Shown: positions 1 through 9,038, numbered from the stretch's first letter. The stretch: DNA of 64,000 bases from Ophioceras dolichostomum (GCA_003049485.1 PYST01000129.1:1-64000), one strand, 5' to 3'. Program-made: numbers and translations. Notes: generated by a model not told the origin, from the sequence alone.

Positions 1-1
1 G

Positions 2-345
2 GTGGCGTCGGGCTCGGACGACAAGACCGTCAAGCTCTGGGACGCGGCCACGGGCCAGCTGAACCAGACGCTGCAGGGCCACACGGACTGGGTTAGGTCG
101 GTGGCCTTCTCGGGCGACGGCCGGCTGGTGGCGTCGGGCTCGGACGACAAGACCGTCAAGCTCTGGGACGCGGCCACGGGCCAGCTGAACCAGACGCTGC
201 AGGGCCACACGGATTGGGTCNATGTCACATCGGTGGCCTTCTCAGGCGACGGCCGGCTGGTGGCGTCGGGCTCGGACGACAAGACCGTCAAGCTCTGGGA
301 CGCGGCCGCAGGCCAGCTGAACCAATCGCTCAATGTCGGCAGGGC
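2..345 (+). repeat. Near-identical WD40-coding tandem repeat, unit about 126 bp
   Basis: Units start at about 2, 128 and 260, each beginning gtggcgtcgggctcggacga. Units 1 and 2 differ at only a few bases outside the segment around the N at 221; the third unit degrades after about 75 bp. Unit 2 is 132 bp, two codons longer, precisely where the ambiguous base lies. This suggests an assembly join inside a collapsed or expanded array. Confidence 0.85.
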
Positions 346-637
346 TCTGTTCAACCTCGAATTTGATGCTGCTGGCTCTCACCTTTTAACTGAAATCGGC
401 GCTTTTACTATCGATACACAAGGGGATTCCAGCATCCTACCTTCTGGATTGTCAAAGCAGAACAGCCCACGCCAGGGCTATGGAATCACTGGTGATGGGG
501 CTTGGATTGTACGCGAGTCGGAGAAGTGGCTTTGGTTGCCGCACGAGTATCGGCCAGTAAAATCAGCAGTTATGGGGTCATCGGTTGCGATTGGATGCTC
601 ATCAGGATATGTTTTGCTGCTCAGATTTACGGAATAA
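2..637 (+). CDS. C-terminal end of an NLR-type (NACHT-WD40) protein, 5' truncated by the window
   Basis: The frame is open from the window edge to the TAA at 635-637. It encodes WD40 repeats of about 42 residues with the classic ASGSDDKTVKLWD core, followed by a non-repeat tail of about 100 residues containing DGAWIV, WLPHEYRP and VAIGCSSG. I recognise that tail as typical of the end of fungal NACHT-WD40 (HET-E/NWD) proteins. In that family the repeats form a ligand-sensing beta-propeller, and the N-terminal effector and NACHT ATPase lie upstream, here outside the window. The repeats are almost identical at DNA level, as expected for arrays kept uniform by gene conversion. Base 221 is N and falls in a repeat that is 6 nt longer than its neighbour, so repeat number and local sequence are uncertain. 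The WD40 assignment is sure; the NACHT half is inferred. Confidence 0.85.
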   Translation: MASGSDDKTVKLWDAATGQLNQTLQGHTDWVRSVAFSGDGRLVASGSDDKTVKLWDAATGQLNQTLQGHTDWVXVTSVAFSGDGRLVASGSDDKTVKLWDAAAGQLNQSLNVGRALFNLEFDAAGSHLLTEIGAFTIDTQGDSSILPSGLSKQNSPRQGYGITGDGAWIVRESEKWLWLPHEYRPVKSAVMGSSVAIGCSSGYVLLLRFTE

Positions 638-1633
638 GTAGAATGGCTTCGTAATCTTGCTATATTTTTTTTCTTCTCTTTGACGATAAAGGGTCATAGG
701 GTTCGCTGTCAATTTATGTTGTTTGGTTCTGCTCAATTTGTCATCACTTTGGTAGTCATAGAAGCTTCGCGATCTCATGCAACCTCGAAAAAGCATTTTA
801 TTGGCTCATTTGCTAAACATCTAATTTTGCCACCACGAGACTACTTCCTTATTAGCACCTTCAGACGTTGAGCAGGTTTGAGTTTTGAATGCCGTTTCCG
901 CTATCGGTGTCACGGCATGGCGTGGTGCAAGCCGTATGTTATGTCATCGCCTTCTGGAAGCTTCGTGCAACGGCTAACTGTGGTTGTGAGGTGCAGGGCA
1001 CTCAGGTCAGGTTGACTCGAGCACGGTGACGTCAGCACAACCGGCCGCATGTCAAATAGCTCACTACTCGTCACTAGCCTTCCCCTCTTTCCTTTCATTC
1101 TCTCTTCACTCAGGAATCTTAAGTCCTTTCGTGCAGCTGATGGTGGCCTCGTGCCTCCCACTCTACTTCGTGATTGTGACAGTGGTCACCTTCTGTTGTA
1201 TACAAATTGTTGTAGCATGGCGTGCCTTGGTGTAACGACTGGTTGATGCAAGCGGGACAGAAAAGGAGATTGCTCGATCTCATCACAAGCAGGCGATTGG
1301 AGACGTACATGTAAGAACAGCCTGTCTCTTATCCTGCTCCCCGAGTAGGATAGGGATTGCCAAAAGACAAAGACGAAACAAAGAACAAAGACGATCGCTT
1401 GCCTCCCTCGTCTACTCCACGTGAGAGGGGGAAGCAACAAGCTAAATATAAAGCAAAGAGCAATGACCTCTATCTGATCTTCGTCCCAAGGATGCTTTAG
1501 GCCATTTCTAGTCCTTCGTGTTTTCAACGTCCTTCCCAAAGCGCGATCGGCCGGATAGCATAATCGTGCACTCCTCAGCTCGCCCGTTGTTACAACTATT
1601 CCCCCCAAGGAAGACTGCCCTCAGTTTTATATC
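638..1633. other. Intergenic stretch downstream of the NLR gene
   Basis: About 1 kb without a supported gene. Open frames here are short and show no recognisable domain. The first 60 bases after the NLR stop are T-rich and probably hold its 3' end. I see no RNA gene or complete repeat. Confidence 0.5.
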
Positions 1634-1693
1634 TGTTGGAAGGCCCAGGTAGAAAGCGATTACACGCGTGCGGTATGAGAGGGGGTTGCTGTG
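1634..1693 (-). repeat. Truncated Ty1/copia LTR fragment
   Basis: Starts TGTTGGAAGGCC and matches about 60 bp of the terminal segment of the copia LTRs at 9642-9922 and 10003-10284, including the GGTAGAAAGCGATT core and the ACGCGT palindrome. Similarity stops after GGGGTTGCT. On the + strand it lies in the same orientation as the inverted copy at 10003. It is the outer end of an LTR left by deletion or rearrangement. Confidence 0.75.
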
Positions 1694-1851
1694 GGACGAG
1701 GCGATGCGTGTAATTGATTACGACGATGGTGTCGTCGCCTAGAGCCCTCATCAGGTCATTCTCGGATGGGGCCCTCGGAGGCCATGTGCATGGGGACCCT
1801 CGTGGATCTTTTTTATCGTGCTCCGGAGCTGCTCTGTTGCTGCTCGTTTCA

Positions 1852-2229
1852 CTAATTGACTTGAAATGGCATCCTCCATGCCCAGGCAGCCAGGGTGGAG
1901 GGCATAGCTCGAGCGCCGGGGCTGATCCCTCTATTCATTTCCAACAGCTTTTGCCGATCTGCTATGAACGCAGCCCCCAGCTCCGGATCGAACTTGGACA
2001 TGTCCATTTTTGGCTCCAGCATCAGACTCGCAGTAATGTTGCGGCCACGTTCAACGAGCTCCAGGACTTGGTATGGTGCTAGTCCGGATGCCACGGCCGA
2101 TGCGGACGCCAAGGTATGGAGAGTCAAGTCGCCGGACAGTACGCTTTTCGTCGTCAGCGCCGTCAATGGCCGGAGCTGGACGACCTCACGGATGAATATG
2201 GCTGGCGCGTAAGTGGCAGTGTCGAGGAG
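1852..2229 (-). pseudogene. Relic exon of a fungal TPR/CHAT-domain protein
   Basis: The minus-strand frame is open for about 125 codons up to a TAG at 2230-2232. It contains PYQVLELVERGRNI, then MDMSKFDPELGAAFIADRQKL. I recognise this as the linker of fungal TPR-CHAT proteins, which typically reads A.EALELLELGRGVI followed by a D(L/V)S.L...P.L...F..LR pattern. The CHAT domain is a caspase-like protease fold often found in fungal regulated cell-death and NLR-type proteins. No TPR repeats, no CHAT catalytic region and no good start codon are visible nearby. After the conserved part the frame runs into unrelated residues and a stop at 1852. I therefore read it as a decayed fragment, between a copia LTR fragment and the Gypsy element. 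Confidence 0.55.
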
Positions 2230-2694
2230 CTAGCTAATCCAATACCAGACGTGCCTAGAATGTTGCTGGCTGAGCCCTGATTCCCTTCTCCAGACCGGCC
2301 TGGCACGCACTTATCACACACACCACCCATTCAAATATTGCTACAGGCCAATGTAAATGTGTTCCAGCCGAGTCAGATGATCGGCATGCCTTCTCTGGTG
2401 CAGCCGTCAAGATCTTTCGAGTCTACCCCTCCGTCCAACGTCCAGTATGCGCGTACCAGCCACAGGTGACGCTGGGCACGATACGCTCGGCGACAAGGTG
2501 GACTGCGACGTTGACAGCAAGACTGGTTGCTAGTGTAGCATCAGAATTTTGGTCCAAATTTGGTTGGGGCTGATGCCAAACATTTCTAGTGGTGGACCGT
2601 GCCGGCCTGCCGCAACACCCACCAGCGCCGGTCTTTGCCGCCTGCACCTGGAGACGCTTGACCTGTGTCACGACGCAACGTATAGCTTGATATT
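2230..2694. other. Intergenic flank of the Gypsy insertion
   Basis: No recognisable coding sequence, RNA or repeat. The 5 bases just before the LTR are ATATT. They do not match the bases after the other LTR (GCTAC), so there is no target duplication. Confidence 0.5.
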
Positions 2695-2884
2695 TGCCAC
2701 AGATTGACCGTTATTGGGAAGCAAGGTTCGGAGAACGTAGTCAATTGAGTAGAAACTAAGCTTAGGGAGGTAAAAGGAAATCAATTGCCACGAAAGGTGC
2801 GAGCAATTGATTTCGTATGGCTTGCCAAAGGCGGAGTCCTGCGGCAGAATCCCGGCAAAACCTCGGTGGAGCTGGGCCGTCACA
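2695..2884 (-). repeat. 3' LTR of the Gypsy element
   Basis: 190 bp beginning TGCCACAG and ending GTCACA on the + strand, hence TG...CA. Nearly identical to 9040-9230. It contains AAACTAAGCTT at 2753-2763, the partner sequence of the primer binding site. Confidence 0.92.
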
Positions 2885-2897
2885 CCACCCCCCCTCC
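2885..2897 (-). other. Polypurine tract next to the 3' LTR
   Basis: In element orientation the 13 bases before the LTR are almost all purine (GGAGGGGGGGG then TGG). This is the expected plus-strand primer site for reverse transcription. Confidence 0.7.
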
Positions 2898-3102
2898 AAT
2901 CATGGGTCTGCCCTCAGACCCGTCAAAAACGCAAGAAATTCTGGTCTCGGCGGAGCTCGAGCCCACAACGTGCACCGCTCCGCTGCCGTGTTCTCTTCTT
3001 CTCAATCACTTACCGACGTGATCGCCTCAATTGCCTCGTGCCTTTGGCGACAGCCTTGTTATCGTCCGGGTGATCAGGGTCAACTGTCTCATCTCGACAG
3101 GC

Positions 3103-6100
3103 CTACCTCCAGGCCTCCAGTCGTAACGGTGGTCCTGCCGCCTCTAGGTTCTCGTCGTAGAACTTGGTCAGTGCTTCAGGGCTGTTTTTGAAGTCCGACG
3201 CGGAGTACCACGTTGGGTCGGGGTCCCAACCAATCCAGTCGGCTTGATACTGCAACTTGTTGTAGTAGAGCCGCGAGGCCGTCACCTTGTCGACGTGCCA
3301 TTCCTTCTCATCCCCCGTAACTCTTTCCCCCTCCGGCCGCTCGTAGTCCTGGCCTGGCATTGGGTTGTCGGGGTACTTTCTCAGCCTGTCTGCGTGGTAT
3401 ATTCGTGAACCGCGCCACGTTTCAGGGAGCTCCAGTCGGTACGATGCTCCGGCCATTCCCTCAATTCTATAATGGTTCCTTGTCAGGGGGTAGTCGAGTT
3501 TATCGCTTGGGCGATCAGTGGACCAGGTCTTCTTGACGATGAATACCCGGTCTCCCACATCGAAGTCGGCTACCCTCCGTTTCTTGTTGGCTTGTATGGC
3601 CATGCGCTCTTGGTTTTTGAGCAATATCTCTCGGGCTTGAACACAGTAGTCATCTAACGTCCTTGCCAACTGTTGCGCATCTTCTCGGCTGAGTCGCTCC
3701 GGGGGGTTCATTCCGGTAAAGTCAGACGTCCGGCGGTCCCAGTCGAAATGCATAGGCAACGGAAAGCCCATACTGACTTCGAAAGGCGTCAACCCATCGA
3801 GGGACTCGTGGGGGACCGACGCCTGCACCAGATCCAGCGCGGGCAACGCCTTTGCCCAGTTAGTCTGGTAATGGTTAACGAAGGGTCGCAGCCGCTGGTC
3901 AATATACTCGTTCATAACCTCGGCGAGTCCGGCCGTCTGCGAATGCCCCGCGGTGGACAGTTTCCAGCGTACTCCGAGTATCTTGCACAGCTCGTCCATA
4001 AAATCCGCGATGAATTGGGGGCCTCTGTCAGAATGGACTGTTTCTGGAAGACCATAAACTCTGTACGGGCCTTCGTAGTAAAGCCTAGCGGCACCTTTCG
4101 CCGTGACCTCTCCAGTGCACGGCATAGTCCAGGAGCGCCTGCTCAGGCGGTCCACCATTACAAAGACGTTGTCGAAGCCATCCTTGTCTTTAGGCATAGA
4201 CTTGAAGTCCACAACCAGGTGCCTCCACTGTCGCAGTGGTATGGGGAGGGGTTTTAGCAGTCCAGGGGTTTTGTCGCGGGGTACCTTGGAGGAGCGGCAG
4301 TGACAGTGGGCGACGAAGCGGTCGACGTCGGCCGCTTGGCCTGGCCACCAATACCGAGCCCTCATTATTATCCTTGTTTTCGTCCTCCCAGGGTGCGCCG
4401 TGGGCAGTCTGCCGTGTACGTCCTCGAGGATCCTCGTGCGGAGGTGGTCCTCTGTCTCTGGGATTACCAGCCTCCCCTGGTACAGGACATATTTGTCGCC
4501 CAGAAGAGTCCATCCCGGGTCTCCTTTCCGTGCCCTTTCTCGATATGGTTCCAAAGAGGGGTTCGACTCGTTTTCTTGGAGCAGTCGGGCCGTCAGAGAA
4601 AAACTACTCATTTCTGGGGGGGCGACATCGTCGTCCAGTAGGAAGATCTCCGTGGGTTGGTCGGAATTTTGGTGGGCCAGAGACAAACCCTCGTCCCCCC
4701 TCCTGAAAATAGCGAAGGTTCTCTTCTCGTCACGTCGCTTTTTCTGGTCCCGGGTCTCCTCCTCGGGTCGCGATAAGGCGTCCGCTGCGGCGTTGTGAGC
4801 TCCCGGTCGGTAAGTGATCACAAAGTTGTACTGCGCCAATTCCTGGGCCCAGGCCGCCTGTCTCGCGTTGAGGAGCTGCTTCGTACTGAAGTATTCCAGC
4901 GCCTTGTGATCGGTAACTATAGTCAGGGGGTGTTGGTTTTGGAGTCCTATCAACTCGGATCGCCAATGTTGCAATGAGCGGACGATAGCCAGCAACTCCT
5001 TGTCGTGGATCGGGTAGTTCTGTTCCGCGCCTCGCATGGAGCCGGAAAAAAAAGCCACCGGGTGCCACTCGTCCTCGTCCCCCTTCTGAGAGAGCACTCC
5101 GGCGTATACCCCGTCTGACGAATCTGTCTCCAACATAGTCTCCCTGCCGTATTCCCAGTGGGTCAAAACTGGGGGGCTGAGAAGCCTGTCTTTGAGGACG
5201 CGGAACGAAGCGTCACAATCTGGACTCCAGATGAAGGGGACGTCCTTTCGGGTCAGTCTGATCAGGGGCTTGGCTATCTGGCTGTATCCCTTCACGAAAC
5301 GTCGATAGAAATTGCAAAATCCCAAAAATGATTGGACTCCCTTTACCCCCTCGGGGGCCTTCCATTGCTGGATTACTTCGGTCTTCTTGGGGTCGACGGC
5401 CACACCGTCCTTTCCGACCACAAAGCCGAGATATTTCGTTTCGGTTACGTGAAACTCGCATTTATCGACATCCGCCTGTAGCCCAGCCTCGTGCAACCTC
5501 GTCAAAACCGCCCGGACGTGCTTCCTATGGTCCTCGAGGTTGTCTGAATATATCAGGATATCGTCGAGGTATGCGGAACAAAAGTCGTCCAGGTATTCCA
5601 TTAACGCCTCGTTAATATAACGTTGGAATGTAGCCGGGCCATTGCACAGGCCGAAAGGCATCACCTTATAGCGGAACATTCCATAGCGTGTTCGGAAAGT
5701 AGTCAGATCCTCATCTCCCGGGCGGATCCTCATCTTGTGGAAGGCTTGCCGTATGTCGAGCTTCGTAAAGATCTTTTTCTTAGCCACGCGTGCAAGGGTC
5801 TCGTCGATCAGTGGCAGCGGGTATCGGTCTTTTTTCGTCAAGCTGTTAAGCTTCCGGTAATCCACGCAGAAGCGTAATGCCCCGTTGGACTTTCTGGCAA
5901 ACAGGATCGGTGAGGCCCAGGGGGCTCCGCTGGGCTCAATGAACCCTTTGTCCAAGTTGTCGGTAAGATACCACTTGCACTCTTCCAGCTCTTCCAAGGA
6001 GTGCTTCCTCAACGCCGAAAAACCCAGCTCGGCTGGGTCCCACTTTTCCAGTTCGATTTTATGGTCGTGTTTTCCTCGCAGCGGCGATAGCTTGTCTGAT

Positions 6101-6150
6101 TCGACCTTGCTAAATTGGGCGAGGAGGTCGTGGTACTCTGGGGGAACCAT
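3103..6150 (-). CDS. Pol: reverse transcriptase, RNase H, integrase, chromodomain
   Basis: 1,015 residues from the first Met; the same frame is open back to the UAG at 6217-6219. RT: KLDIRQAF, then catalytic YLDD near residue 195. RNase H: METDSSDG, HDKELLAIV, IVTDHKALEYF and ADALSR carry the D-E-D-D residues. Integrase: an HH..CC zinc region, then a D-D-E core with VVDFKS, VHSDRGPQF and QTAGLAEVMNEYI. C-terminus: EWHVDKV, then LQYQADWIGW and a closing aromatic/helix segment, a chromodomain-like fold that in this family directs integration to marked chromatin. The zinc motif reads AHCHC, with one residue between the cysteines where C-x2-C is usual. Frame and start imply expression as part of a Gag-Pro-Pol product. 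Confidence 0.93.
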   Translation of the reverse strand: MVPPEYHDLLAQFSKVESDKLSPLRGKHDHKIELEKWDPAELGFSALRKHSLEELEECKWYLTDNLDKGFIEPSGAPWASPILFARKSNGALRFCVDYRKLNSLTKKDRYPLPLIDETLARVAKKKIFTKLDIRQAFHKMRIRPGDEDLTTFRTRYGMFRYKVMPFGLCNGPATFQRYINEALMEYLDDFCSAYLDDILIYSDNLEDHRKHVRAVLTRLHEAGLQADVDKCEFHVTETKYLGFVVGKDGVAVDPKKTEVIQQWKAPEGVKGVQSFLGFCNFYRRFVKGYSQIAKPLIRLTRKDVPFIWSPDCDASFRVLKDRLLSPPVLTHWEYGRETMLETDSSDGVYAGVLSQKGDEDEWHPVAFFSGSMRGAEQNYPIHDKELLAIVRSLQHWRSELIGLQNQHPLTIVTDHKALEYFSTKQLLNARQAAWAQELAQYNFVITYRPGAHNAAADALSRPEEETRDQKKRRDEKRTFAIFRRGDEGLSLAHQNSDQPTEIFLLDDDVAPPEMSSFSLTARLLQENESNPSLEPYRERARKGDPGWTLLGDKYVLYQGRLVIPETEDHLRTRILEDVHGRLPTAHPGRTKTRIIMRARYWWPGQAADVDRFVAHCHCRSSKVPRDKTPGLLKPLPIPLRQWRHLVVDFKSMPKDKDGFDNVFVMVDRLSRRSWTMPCTGEVTAKGAARLYYEGPYRVYGLPETVHSDRGPQFIADFMDELCKILGVRWKLSTAGHSQTAGLAEVMNEYIDQRLRPFVNHYQTNWAKALPALDLVQASVPHESLDGLTPFEVSMGFPLPMHFDWDRRTSDFTGMNPPERLSREDAQQLARTLDDYCVQAREILLKNQERMAIQANKKRRVADFDVGDRVFIVKKTWSTDRPSDKLDYPLTRNHYRIEGMAGASYRLELPETWRGSRIYHADRLRKYPDNPMPGQDYERPEGERVTGDEKEWHVDKVTASRLYYNKLQYQADWIGWDPDPTWYSASDFKNSPEALTKFYDENLEAAGPPLRLEAWR

Positions 6151-6216
6151 GCGTCGAGCAGTCTCCCGGAGTTCGATCGAATCGTGCCTTAAGGGGTCTA
6201 GGCTTTCCTTCTTCTC

Positions 6217-7083
6217 CTAGATCAGCTTGTCGATTTCATAGAAACTCGTTTCTTCAACCTCCCCCTGGATGCCGTGGGCCCTGTTCTTTTCGAAACGGGC
6301 GCTTCTCAAGAATCCAACAGCTCCGATAAGGGCGACGTCTGTAGGGCGGTGTCGGTACCATCCTACCACATCGCGTCTTAGTGTATAGGGACCTCGAGCG
6401 TCCTTTTTGTCGTACTTGATCGGGGAAGTTGGGACTGAGGCAGTCTTGGCCTCTACCTTCCCCCCCTCCGGGTGTGAAAATTGTCTGTCGAGTCCGGCTA
6501 ACGAACGTTCCATTTTTCGTAATCCGTCGTCTATATGGCCTCCCGTAGTTGCAGTGGCCTCGGCTGTCCTCGTCTGCTGCGAGAGCCCGGCTATCCCGCG
6601 CAATACGGCCTCGATTTCCTCCGGGGTGCTCCTGGCGGGGTCGTCGGGGAAGACCAATCTCGCTTTCTTGGAGTCGACCCAGGCATCGTAGCTCGCGAGC
6701 CACTTCTTCCCGACGATCAGGTCGTATTTCAAGCCCCTCAACACAAGGAACGGCGCCGGTGGAAAGGTGCGTCCTTGCACCGTCAGTGACGCCATTACGG
6801 CGACGTCTACCATCTGGGCTCCTTGTCCGTTGTATCCTCCCACAGGTTGGGGGATAAACCCGGAGATCTGTCGACAGCCCAGCTGCCTCACCATCTTCTT
6901 TGCGAACCTTAAGCTTGCAAACAAAGTGCCATCTGCTCCCGTATCCATAAGGTTGAACTGTGTGGCTAAACATTTTCCATTGTTCTCTATGGTCGAGGTA
7001 CACAACGTAGGTTCACCCCCCAACAATCCCGCAAGAAAGTTGGCGGGCACTTGGGGTACCGACCAAGCCTGTCCGTCAATCAT
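6217..7083 (-). CDS. Retroviral-type aspartic protease segment of Pol
   Basis: Contains the active-site motif LMDTGADGTLF, the hallmark of retropepsins that cleave the polyprotein in the particle, and a flap/second half with YDLIVGKKWL. The frame is already open from 7158 and overlaps the end of gag by about 34 nt in the -1 frame, so the Met at 7083 need not be used. It ends in UAG at 6217-6219, after which pol continues in the same frame with no other stop. The UAG is either a readthrough signal or a nonsense mutation; CAG to TAG would be a C-to-T change in CpA context, as RIP makes. Confidence 0.88.
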   Translation of the reverse strand: MIDGQAWSVPQVPANFLAGLLGGEPTLCTSTIENNGKCLATQFNLMDTGADGTLFASLRFAKKMVRQLGCRQISGFIPQPVGGYNGQGAQMVDVAVMASLTVQGRTFPPAPFLVLRGLKYDLIVGKKWLASYDAWVDSKKARLVFPDDPARSTPEEIEAVLRGIAGLSQQTRTAEATATTGGHIDDGLRKMERSLAGLDRQFSHPEGGKVEAKTASVPTSPIKYDKKDARGPYTLRRDVVGWYRHRPTDVALIGAVGFLRSARFEKNRAHGIQGEVEETSFYEIDKLI

Positions 7084-7090
7084 GAATACA

Positions 7091-7124
7091 TTCCCTGGGA
7101 GGGAGTCCAGTGTTCCCAGGGGAA
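7091..7124 (-). promoter_or_regulatory. Stem-loop directly after the gag stop, candidate frameshift stimulator
   Basis: Arms TTCCCTGGGA (7091-7100) and TCCCAGGGGAA (7114-7124) pair over 10 bp with one bulged base and a 13-nt loop. The stem begins immediately 3' of the gag UAA in the mRNA, inside the gag/pro overlap. A possible slip sequence, G-GAA-AAC, lies just before the stop; it is not a textbook X-XXY-YYZ heptamer. A -1 shift there joins gag to the protease frame. Confidence 0.5.
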
Positions 7125-8975
7125 TTAGTTTTCCGACTCGTTGCTCGAGTCGTTGTCCTCATCACTCGTGTTCAAAGCATTCTTGTTGGAAGGGGCGCTG
7201 GTAAATCGGGTGGCGTACTTCTCGACGATGGCGTTCACCTTAGCCTCGTCAGCTCCCTTCTTGTTGTCGGGACAGTCGCGCGACAAGTGTCCCTTCCCTC
7301 CACAGCTGAAGCAGCGTCCCTGTTTCACCATCTCCTTGATTTCGTCCTTGGTACGAGCCTTGCCCGAGAGAGACGGCTTACTTCCCTGGGGATTGGGGTT
7401 GGGTGTTGAGGAGGAAGATATCCCCTGAGGACGTCCACCCTGGGACTTGCCTCCAGGCTTGCCCTGGCCCGAGCCTCCCTGGTTCGAAGACGAATTCGAG
7501 CTCGCCTTCTTTTTGTTTCGGTCGTCGTCGCGTCGCTTGTTGAGTACGGACAAGCCGTGGGCCATTTCTTGAGCGTACCGGACGTACTCGTCGAAGGAAA
7601 CGTTCTTATCGGCGTTCTTGCCGATCACCTGGAGGATTAGCTGGTTGTTGAGACGGCGGTGGAACTCAGCCTTCCACTCGGACTTGGGCTTGCGAGCCTC
7701 TCCTGCCAGGCGGAAGAATTCGTTTTTGAATGTAAGGAAATCTTCCGTCTTGCCCATCTTCAACTGGTTGAAGGCCTCGATCCCTTCTTCCTGAACATTG
7801 GGGTTGGAATACTCATTCCAAAGCTGAGTCATCAGGCGCCCCGAGTCCTCAACGGGGTCGGGGTTGCTGGGGTTGACGTAAGGGAAAATGGCAGCAGATG
7901 CTTTGCCCCCCAGGCGTCCCACTATGTAGTGCACTTTGGCCTCCTCCGTTTCCCAGTAGTCGGCGTTAGCAGCGAGCTTTCCAGTCATGGCGAAATGCCA
8001 GGCCTCGAACGAGATGGTGTCTTTGGCGGCCTCGTTGTAGAAGATCGCCGGATCGGGGACTTTGGCGGAACGCTTCGTACTGCCAGTCGTCCGGTCCGTG
8101 TGTCCCGTGTAGTTCGTGACTACAGAGGTCTCGCGGTCTCCCTGATTCTCGTGGATCGATGAGTCTAGGCGCGCGAGAGCGGCGTTGAGAGCTCGAATCT
8201 GTGACTGATCCTGGTCCTGCTGAGCCATGGCGTCGGCCAGGTTGGCGGCGGCCTCTTCGAGAAGTCGAATCTTTTCGTCACGCTCCTTCAGAGCCGCGTC
8301 ACGTTCAACACGCAACGTCAGGCGAGCAGGAAAATCGTCAGACGCGGCGACAGCTTCACCGAAATGATCGGCCCATTGTTGTATGGCGCTAAGGTCAGCC
8401 AAATGTCCCTTGTTTACCTTGGCCACCTCCAGGGCGGTGTCCCAAGCGGCCGTAAAGCCGAAGTCGCGGAGCTTGAACTCCTGGAACATCTCTTCAGGGT
8501 ACTTTTCGACGAAGCGCTTGAAGGCCTTGGCCGTAAACTGTCCATCTTGCTTAGCCAAATCTGCAATATTCTTCGATCCCTCTGTCATCGCGACGAAATG
8601 GATCATCGGGATTTCTCCCTTGCCGTGGTACTCAGCCAGGGCGTCGATCTTGTTCTGGAGATCCTCCAGCAGAGTAGTCTCGTCCCAACGCGTCGCCTCG
8701 CGCGCGCGCTGGATCTCTTTCTTGAAGTCCTCGTAGGTCGAGGGGACTTCATCATTTTCGGGGTCGTCGACATTAATCACAGTGGTCGACGATTTTCTGG
8801 GGAGGATGAAACGCGTGCCTCGTGCCGCGTTTTCGGCCTCACGGAAGAGACCTGAACTTCGGCGACGGACCTCATCGCGCGCCCGGGGGCGTATCTGGAG
8901 GTCGGCCGCATCGAATCGGACCTGTTTCTTGGCGCGCTCGACCTGAGCGGTCCTCTCTTCGGGGGTTCGTGGCAT
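7125..8975 (-). CDS. Gag with CCHC zinc knuckle
   Basis: 616 residues. An N-terminal charged region is followed by coiled-coil-like helices, a retrotransposon Gag capsid-like region (roughly residues 320-470), and a Ser/Gly/Gln/Lys-rich linker. A single CCHC knuckle, CFSCGGKGHLSRDC, lies near residue 556, followed by an acidic Asn/Ser-rich tail. Gag forms the virus-like particle and the knuckle binds element RNA. The ATG lies about 65 bp downstream of the 5' LTR. Pro-Pol begins in the -1 frame at the end of this ORF. Confidence 0.92.
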   Translation of the reverse strand: MPRTPEERTAQVERAKKQVRFDAADLQIRPRARDEVRRRSSGLFREAENAARGTRFILPRKSSTTVINVDDPENDEVPSTYEDFKKEIQRAREATRWDETTLLEDLQNKIDALAEYHGKGEIPMIHFVAMTEGSKNIADLAKQDGQFTAKAFKRFVEKYPEEMFQEFKLRDFGFTAAWDTALEVAKVNKGHLADLSAIQQWADHFGEAVAASDDFPARLTLRVERDAALKERDEKIRLLEEAAANLADAMAQQDQDQSQIRALNAALARLDSSIHENQGDRETSVVTNYTGHTDRTTGSTKRSAKVPDPAIFYNEAAKDTISFEAWHFAMTGKLAANADYWETEEAKVHYIVGRLGGKASAAIFPYVNPSNPDPVEDSGRLMTQLWNEYSNPNVQEEGIEAFNQLKMGKTEDFLTFKNEFFRLAGEARKPKSEWKAEFHRRLNNQLILQVIGKNADKNVSFDEYVRYAQEMAHGLSVLNKRRDDDRNKKKASSNSSSNQGGSGQGKPGGKSQGGRPQGISSSSTPNPNPQGSKPSLSGKARTKDEIKEMVKQGRCFSCGGKGHLSRDCPDNKKGADEAKVNAIVEKYATRFTSAPSNKNALNTSDEDNDSSNESEN

Positions 8976-9027
8976 CGCGGCGCTTCTTCAAGGTCGGCGA
9001 TGATCAGTCGTTTCGGTAGATCGATTG

Positions 9028-9038
9028 AAGCTTAGTTT
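9028..9038 (-). other. Self-complementary primer binding site (Tf1/sushi-type self-priming)
   Basis: The + strand reads AAGCTTAGTTT here, one base from the 5' LTR. The LTR contains its exact reverse complement, AAACTAAGCTT, at 9098-9108. In element orientation the PBS can pair over exactly 11 nt with sequence inside the LTR, and pairing stops at both ends. Tf1-type elements fold the first 11 nt of their own mRNA onto the PBS instead of using a tRNA. No tRNA-complementary TGG start is present. It predicts that the transcript starts at the AAGCTTAGTTT in the LTR. Confidence 0.8.

Noticed and set aside
2785..2884. Short frame MPRKVRAIDFVWLAKGG present twice (also 9131)
   Set aside because: It is simply the LTR sequence read in one frame, so the duplication is explained by the two LTRs.
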